From: Bacteroidales bacterium
GTDB taxonomy: Bacteria > Bacteroidota > Bacteroidia > Bacteroidales > Paludibacteraceae
Reading direction: 5' to 3'
Assembly: GCA_900769035.1 (NCBI GenBank)
Contig: CAAGFD010000052.1
Span: 1 to 9,761 of the forward strand
DNA: 9,761 nucleotides
The position numbers were made by a program, and so were the translations under genes. The notes under the pieces are model-generated. The model was given only the letters and a program-made list of their open reading frames with translations. It was not told the DNA's origin and ran no database searches. How positions within the stretch are numbered: the stretch's first letter is position 1; the number at the start of each line of letters is the position of its first letter. Of the stretch, positions 7,174-9,761 are shown one piece after another.

Positions 7174-8556
7174 ATGAATAACGAACAAGGTGAATTAAAG
7201 AAAAACATGAGTCCTCTGAATGTGTGGGGCTTGGCACTTGGAGCCATCATAGGATGGGGATGTTTTGTTTTACCGGGTAATGCTTTTTTACCTAAAGCCG
7301 GTCCGCTCGGTACTGCATTGGGAATGCTCATCGGCGGTCTCTTAATATTAATTATAGCATTGAGTTACGGATATCTCATAATAAAATATCCACAAAGCGG
7401 TGGGGAGTTTATCTACACCAAGAAGACGATGGGAAAGACCAATGCCTTCATCTGCGGATGGAGTATGATATTGGCTTACTGGAGTCTTATACCACTGAAT
7501 GCCACAGCGGTAGCACTAATAAGTCGCAACCTTTTTCCTGGTATTATTCAAAAAGGTTACCTCTATGAGGTGGCAGGTTGGGATGTATACACAGGCGAAG
7601 TAGTTGTAGCATCGGCTTTTATCATCATCATGGGGCTACTTAACATACGAGGCATCAAGCAGGCGGCATGGACTCAGACCGCTATTGCATTAACCCTTGT
7701 TGGTGGCATTATCCTCTTATTCGCACTCACTTGCTTTAAAGGTGTAGAATGGAGTAATTTAGCTCCGGGATTCCCTAACGAAAACAATTGGTGGAAAAGC
7801 GTCTTCAGCATTGTAGCTATGGCACCTTGGGCTTATATCGGCTTCGATTGCATACCTCAAAGTGCGGAAGAGTACAACTTCAGCCACAAACGTTCTACCA
7901 GAATAATGATACAAGCTATTACGATAGCGGCATTATTATATATCATAATAAATACAATAACGGCAGTAGGTTACAAGCCATGGCAAGAGTTACTTGCCGA
8001 GAAGAAGAGTTGGCCAACAGGCTTTGTAGTGGAAAATATGCTTGGTCATGTAGGACTCGTTATATTAGGTATTGCAATGTTCTGCGCCGTAATTTCCGGA
8101 ATGAATGCTTTCTTTATCTCTACATCACGCTTGATGTATGCTATGGCACAAGACGGCGCGCTTCCTAAAGCATTCGGCAAACTGAACAAGAAATACGGCA
8201 CCCCTACAAATGCAATCATCTTCATTATGATACTCAGCCTCTTTGCCCCTTGGTTTGGCAGGGAAGTACTGCTTTGGATTGTGGATATGACGAGTGTAGG
8301 AGCAGCAATAGTATTTGCTTACACTTCTGCTTCCGCCGCCATTTTGGCACGCAATCACGGGCATAAACGCCAATTTATTATTGGTGTTCTCGGCTGTATT
8401 ATCTCCATATTCTTCTTGTCATTATTAGTGGTACCTGGAATGCCGGGTTACCTCGGAATACAAAGTCGCTACTGCCTGATTATTTGGGCAATATTGGGTC
8501 TCATCTTCTACTTGATGAGAAGAAAAGATTATATCAAAAACGCTAAAAATGATTAA
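7174..8556 (+). CDS. APC-superfamily amino-acid permease
   Basis: This is an amino acid-polyamine-organocation (APC, LeuT-fold) transporter of the inner membrane, 460 residues with about twelve membrane spans. TM1 carries the substrate-contacting GAIIG motif at residues 23-27 followed by FVLPG. The TM6 region reads WAYIGFDCIPQSAEE at 219-233, matching the family's YxGF(E/D) and AEE pattern. The SRLMYAMAQDGALPKAFGKLN stretch around residues 317-337 is the conserved TM8-loop block. The substrate cannot be read from the sequence. Cysteine or cystine would suit the neighbouring sufS, but that is inference. The ATG at 7174 has an A-rich upstream region without a Shine-Dalgarno sequence; M12 is a possible later start but would cut close to TM1. 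The stop overlaps the sufS start by 8 bases, so the two are coupled. A 207-base gap separates it from sufD. Confidence 0.92.
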   Translation: MNNEQGELKKNMSPLNVWGLALGAIIGWGCFVLPGNAFLPKAGPLGTALGMLIGGLLILIIALSYGYLIIKYPQSGGEFIYTKKTMGKTNAFICGWSMILAYWSLIPLNATAVALISRNLFPGIIQKGYLYEVAGWDVYTGEVVVASAFIIIMGLLNIRGIKQAAWTQTAIALTLVGGIILLFALTCFKGVEWSNLAPGFPNENNWWKSVFSIVAMAPWAYIGFDCIPQSAEEYNFSHKRSTRIMIQAITIAALLYIIINTITAVGYKPWQELLAEKKSWPTGFVVENMLGHVGLVILGIAMFCAVISGMNAFFISTSRLMYAMAQDGALPKAFGKLNKKYGTPTNAIIFIMILSLFAPWFGREVLLWIVDMTSVGAAIVFAYTSASAAILARNHGHKRQFIIGVLGCIISIFFLSLLVVPGMPGYLGIQSRYCLIIWAILGLIFYLMRRKDYIKNAKND

Positions 8557-9760
8557 TGAAACCATAAGGGATTTATTTCCTATTTTAAATCGTACGATAT
8601 ACGGAAAAAAGCTGGTATACCTCGATAACGGAGCTACGACGCAAAAGCCGAAGCAGGTAATCGAACGCATTGTACAATCGTATGAAAACGAAAATTCCAA
8701 CGTACATCGCGGTGTACACTATCTCAGCGAGATAAGTACCGAAGCGCATGAAAATGCAAGGAAAAAAGTTGCCGACTTCATAAATGCGGTGCCGGAAGAA
8801 ATCATCTTTACCCGTGGCACAACAGAGAGTATCAACTTAGTGTCACGCAGCTACATAGAAGGCTGTTGCAAAGCTGGTGACGAGATAATTTTCAGCACAA
8901 TGGAGCACCACTCCAATATGGTGCCTTGGCAAATGGCAGCAGAGCGGTGCGGCTTAAAATTCAGAGCTATACCTATCAATGATGATGGCACTCTGAATTT
9001 AGAAGCATACAAAGCAATGCTTAATGAAAAGACGAGGCTTGTGGCAATCACTCACACGAGTAACGTACTCGGCACCATAAATCCGATACGCGAAATAAGC
9101 GATGCCGCACATAAAGTAGGAGCTAAAGTGCTGGTGGATGCCGCACAAGCCATAGCACATACCAAAGTGGATGTGGCAGCACTTGGAGCGGACTTCCTCG
9201 CCTTCTCGGGTCATAAGATGTACGCACCTACCGGCATCGGAGTGCTTTGGGGCAAAAAAGAGCTACTCGAAGCAATGCCACCGTTTATGGGCGGAGGTGA
9301 AATGATCGACCACGTTACAATTGAGCATACCACTTACGGCGCTTTGCCTTATAAATTCGAAGCCGGCACACCAAATTACGTTGGCAGTGCAGCTCTTGCT
9401 ACCGCTATCGATTTCATCAACGAAATAGGCATTGATAACATCCACAAACACGAAGCGGAACTGCTACATTATGCAACGGAAAAACTAAAAGAGATAGAGC
9501 GTGTACACATTATAGGTAATGCTCCGGATAAATCGGGTATAATTTCTTTTGTGGCAGATGGAGCACATCACTACGATATAGGGTTGATGCTCGACAAAAT
9601 GGGTATTGCCGTACGCACGGGGCATCATTGTGCCGAACCTATTATGGCACGATATGGCATTCCGGGTACAGTACGCATCTCTTTTGCCGTATATAACACG
9701 ATAGAGGAAATAGATATTTTTATCAACGCCCTTAATAGGATTCTTAATATGCTGAAATAA
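8549..9760 (+). CDS. sufS: Cysteine desulfurase SufS
   Basis: SufS is a class V-fold, PLP-dependent enzyme that takes sulfur from L-cysteine as a persulfide, releasing alanine, and passes it on for Fe-S assembly in the cytosol. The key residues line up with E. coli SufS at a constant offset of three: H120 in EHHSNMVPWQ (H123), PLP-binding K223 in SGHKMYAPTG (K226), the catalytic C361 in RTGHHCAEP (C364) and R376 in VRISF (R379). The short HHCAEP loop and the length of 403 residues mark the type II (SufS/CsdA) group rather than IscS/NifS. The ATG at 8549 lies inside the last codons of the permease gene and gives an N-terminus aligned with the family. The next in-frame ATG would remove essential sequence. 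The gene is complete, with TAA at 9758-9760. A SufE or SufU sulfur acceptor is not in the window. Confidence 0.96.
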   Translation: MINETIRDLFPILNRTIYGKKLVYLDNGATTQKPKQVIERIVQSYENENSNVHRGVHYLSEISTEAHENARKKVADFINAVPEEIIFTRGTTESINLVSRSYIEGCCKAGDEIIFSTMEHHSNMVPWQMAAERCGLKFRAIPINDDGTLNLEAYKAMLNEKTRLVAITHTSNVLGTINPIREISDAAHKVGAKVLVDAAQAIAHTKVDVAALGADFLAFSGHKMYAPTGIGVLWGKKELLEAMPPFMGGGEMIDHVTIEHTTYGALPYKFEAGTPNYVGSAALATAIDFINEIGIDNIHKHEAELLHYATEKLKEIERVHIIGNAPDKSGIISFVADGAHHYDIGLMLDKMGIAVRTGHHCAEPIMARYGIPGTVRISFAVYNTIEEIDIFINALNRILNMLK

Positions 9761-9761
9761 A

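Overview
This is a stretch of Bacteroidetes (probably Bacteroidales) chromosome with every recognisable gene on the + strand. The lineage call rests on four things. Clear Shine-Dalgarno sequences are absent and A-rich leaders stand in front of the starts. There is a good match to the Bacteroidetes -7 promoter element TAnnTTTG upstream of the peptidase gene. The M3 peptidase is predicted to be a lipoprotein. A DUF6427-like membrane protein, a family I know from Bacteroidetes, lies next to it. No mobile element, rRNA, tRNA or CRISPR array is visible.

Layout: (1) 1-1391 is the 3' part of a very AT-rich gene whose start lies outside the window. It encodes a protein of tandem beta-rich units that resemble NPCBM-type (galactose-binding-fold) modules. 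(2) 1392-1717 is an AT-rich intergenic region with a promoter near its right end. (3) 1718-3820 encodes a complete M3-family zinc peptidyl-dipeptidase (Dcp type) with a lipoprotein signal. (4) 3821-3866 holds a strong terminator-like hairpin. (5) 3867-4862 encodes a polytopic membrane protein, DUF6427-like, ending 1 nt before sufC. (6) 4864-6966 holds sufC and sufD, the ATPase and one scaffold partner of the SUF Fe-S cluster assembly machine. (7) 6967-7173 is an AT-rich gap with a palindromic hairpin. (8) 7174-8556 encodes an APC-family amino-acid permease whose end overlaps the start of (9) sufS, 8549-9760, the PLP cysteine desulfurase.

Functionally, positions 4864-9760 form a suf locus. SufS takes sulfur from cysteine, and SufC and SufD are two parts of the SufBCD scaffold. 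Two points differ from the usual arrangement: sufB, the essential third scaffold component, is not beside sufC (a membrane-protein gene is there instead), and an amino-acid permease sits between sufD and sufS, coupled to sufS by overlapping reading frames. A supply of cysteine or cystine by the permease is possible but only inferred.

Most of the window is ordinary housekeeping sequence, and I do not see a convincing novel system. The items most worth a second look are the divergent AT-rich repeat protein at the left edge, the sufB-less suf locus with its embedded permease, and the two hairpins.
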